From Gammaproteobacteria bacterium (GTDB taxonomy: Bacteria; Pseudomonadota; Gammaproteobacteria; Pseudomonadales; Azotimanducaceae), in NCBI GenBank assembly GCA_009839405.1, contig VXPR01000095.1, positions 1 through 6,332 on the forward strand: 6,332 bases of DNA, given 5' to 3'. Position 1 is the first letter of the stretch. The number at the start of each line of letters is the position of its first letter. The notes below the pieces were generated by a model. The model worked only from the letters and a program-made list of their open reading frames with translations, did no database searches and was not told the DNA's origin. Both the position numbers and the translations under genes were made by a program. Shown in pieces: positions 5,549-6,332 of the stretch.

Positions 5549-6141
5549 AACTCCACCGTCGGTGCCACGTCGGCCCCTTCCGCGGCTTGGAACGACTCGC
5601 GCACTTCCATGTCGCCATGGAGGATGGCGTGCCAGATGAGGCCCGGGAAGGTGCGGATTTCGGTGTTGTAGACCTGCACAGCCTGGACGAAGTCGCGCCT
5701 CGCCACGGCGATGCGGTTTTCGGTTCCTTCAAGCTGCGCCTGCAGGGAGAGGAAGTTCTGGTTGGCCTTGAGGTCTGGATAGCGTTCCGCCACCACCATC
5801 AGGCGGCTCAGGGCGCTCGACAGCTGGCCTTGGTTGCGCTCGAACGCGCGCAGCGCCTCGGGGTTGTCGATCACGTCCGCGCCGAGCCGCATCTGCCCGA
5901 CCTTGGCGCGCGCCTCGGTCACCGCCGACAGGGTCTCGCGCTCGTGTTCGGCATAGCCCTTGACGGTGTTGACGAGGTTCGGAATGAGGTCCGCCCGCCG
6001 CTGGTACTGATTCTGCACCTGCCCCCAGGCCGCCTTCACGCCCTCGTCCATGGTGGGAATGTTGTTGATCCCGCAACCTGCGAGCGACAGCGCCAAAAGC
6101 ACCACGGCAACGACTGCCGGCAACCGGCTCCTCCTGCCCAT
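5545..6141 (-). CDS. lemA: LemA family lipoprotein
   Basis: A 198-residue protein with a lipoprotein signal: M-G-R-R-S-R, a hydrophobic stretch, then lipobox L20-A-G-C23, so C23 would be lipidated. The LemA helical domain fills the rest: N-I-P-T-M-D-E-G-V-K-A-A-W, N-Q-Y-Q-R-R-A-D-L-I-P-N-L-V-N-T-V-K-G-Y-A (45-64), A-E-R-Y-P-D-L-K-A-N-Q-N-F (118-130), L-E-G-T-E-N-R-I-A-V-A-R-R-D (137-150), and Y-N-T. LemA proteins are coiled, surface- or periplasm-facing helical bundles of unclear biochemical role. ATG 6141 is chosen over the upstream in-frame ATG 6177 because AAGGAG (6156-6151) lies 9 nt before it and it begins the lipoprotein signal directly. It is first in the operon, and its stop overlaps the start of the YgcG-type gene. 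Confidence 0.92.
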   Translation of the reverse strand: MGRRSRLPAVVAVVLLALSLAGCGINNIPTMDEGVKAAWGQVQNQYQRRADLIPNLVNTVKGYAEHERETLSAVTEARAKVGQMRLGADVIDNPEALRAFERNQGQLSSALSRLMVVAERYPDLKANQNFLSLQAQLEGTENRIAVARRDFVQAVQVYNTEIRTFPGLIWHAILHGDMEVRESFQAAEGADVAPTVEF

Positions 6142-6150
6142 AGATCCCAC

Positions 6151-6156
6151 TCCTTG
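6151..6156 (-). promoter_or_regulatory. Shine-Dalgarno site deciding the lemA start
   Basis: On the minus strand AAGGAG lies 9 nt before ATG 6141, selecting this start over ATG 6177. Confidence 0.75.
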
Positions 6157-6188
6157 TGCGGCAATGCGTGAACGCAACTCTTGCCGAG

Positions 6189-6217
6189 ACTATGCGTGCC
6201 ACCACCCACAGATTCAA
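6189..6217 (-). promoter_or_regulatory. Candidate sigma70-type promoter of the lemA operon
   Basis: On the minus strand TTGAAT (6217-6212) and CATAGT (6194-6189) are separated by 17 nt. Each matches 4 of 6 consensus positions. The expected start of transcription near 6182 would leave a leader of about 40 nt containing the AAGGAG ribosome site. No operator-like repeat is evident between it and the gene. Confidence 0.4.
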
Positions 6218-6256
6218 GCGCGTGACCGAAAACCCCGGGGTGTCCCCGCTCCTCCT

Positions 6257-6283
6257 GTCACTCCCCCCTTGCGGGGGGGTGGT
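6257..6283. repeat. Degenerate C-run/G-run palindrome at the right end, copy 3
   Basis: GTCACTCCCCCC (6257-6268), TTGC, then seven G and T-G-G-T-G copies the left arm GTCACTCCCCC of the repeat at 105-131, with a degenerate right arm. The degradation may be real or may reflect poor sequence quality, since poly-G follows immediately. Confidence 0.5.
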
Positions 6284-6288
6284 GTAAT

Positions 6289-6332
6289 GGGGGGGGGGGG
6301 GGGTGTTGGGTGGGGGGGGGGGGGGGGGGCGT
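6289..6332. other. Poly-G tract, probable sequencing or assembly artefact
   Basis: Two long G runs (6289-6303 and 6312-6329) are broken only by a few T and G bases, and the window then ends. Poly-G of this kind is a known product of two-colour sequencing dropout and commonly appears at contig ends after a hairpin. No biological function is claimed. Confidence 0.7.

Noticed and set aside
4007..5671. A 554-codon open frame on the plus strand with Ala/Glu-rich repeats
   Set aside because: It runs antisense through three recognisable genes (lemA end, YgcG-type TPM, second TPM) and shows no domain of its own. Long antisense frames are expected in GC-rich DNA, and the Ala repeats are the complement of the Gly-rich tail.
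5587..6171. A plus-strand frame antisense to lemA
   Set aside because: It is the complement of a well-supported LemA gene, with no recognisable motif.

Overview
The window is GC-rich DNA, probably from a Gram-negative, proteobacterium-like genome. That reading rests on a LemA lipoprotein/TPM-domain operon, compact overlapping genes and GC-ending codons; no rRNA, tRNA or strong marker gene is present, so the taxonomy is only a guess. The window may be a whole assembled contig: both ends lie in or next to the same C-run/G-run palindromic repeat, and the right end dissolves into poly-G that looks artefactual.

Left (1-1372, + strand): repeat hairpins, then a gene that a standard gene caller would split in two. 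Read through an in-frame TGA at 974-976, positions 278-1372 encode one 364-residue alkylhydroperoxidase (AhpD/carboxymuconolactone decarboxylase-like) protein. The TGA sits exactly where the second cysteine of the family's CxxC...H redox motif belongs (E-C-F-Y-[TGA]-T-T-S-H). A 7-bp hairpin with a G-containing loop starts 17 nt downstream, as expected for a bacterial SECIS. This is very probably a selenoprotein with a CxxU active site.

Middle (1462-2867, + strand): a two-gene toxin-antitoxin-like operon. The second gene is a clear RES-domain toxin (NAD+-degrading family). The first ends in the Xre/MbcA/ParS-type toxin-binding domain expected of a RES antitoxin, but in place of the usual N-terminal helix-turn-helix part it carries a complete DUF429 domain (predicted RNase H-fold nuclease). 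The genes overlap by 4 nt. This DUF429-antitoxin fusion next to a RES toxin is the least conventional architecture in the window.

Convergent junction (2868-3015): two strong hairpins with 10-bp stems, likely acting as a bidirectional terminator.

Right (3016-6141, - strand): a four-gene operon transcribed right to left from a plausible promoter at 6189-6217. Its order is LemA-family lipoprotein, secreted/anchored TPM (YgcG-type) protein with a Gly-rich tail, second TPM membrane protein, and a winged-helix class I SAM-dependent methyltransferase. LemA plus two TPM proteins is a commonly seen trio; the methyltransferase is joined to it by an 8-nt gene overlap. The three blocks have no evident functional connection beyond proximity.
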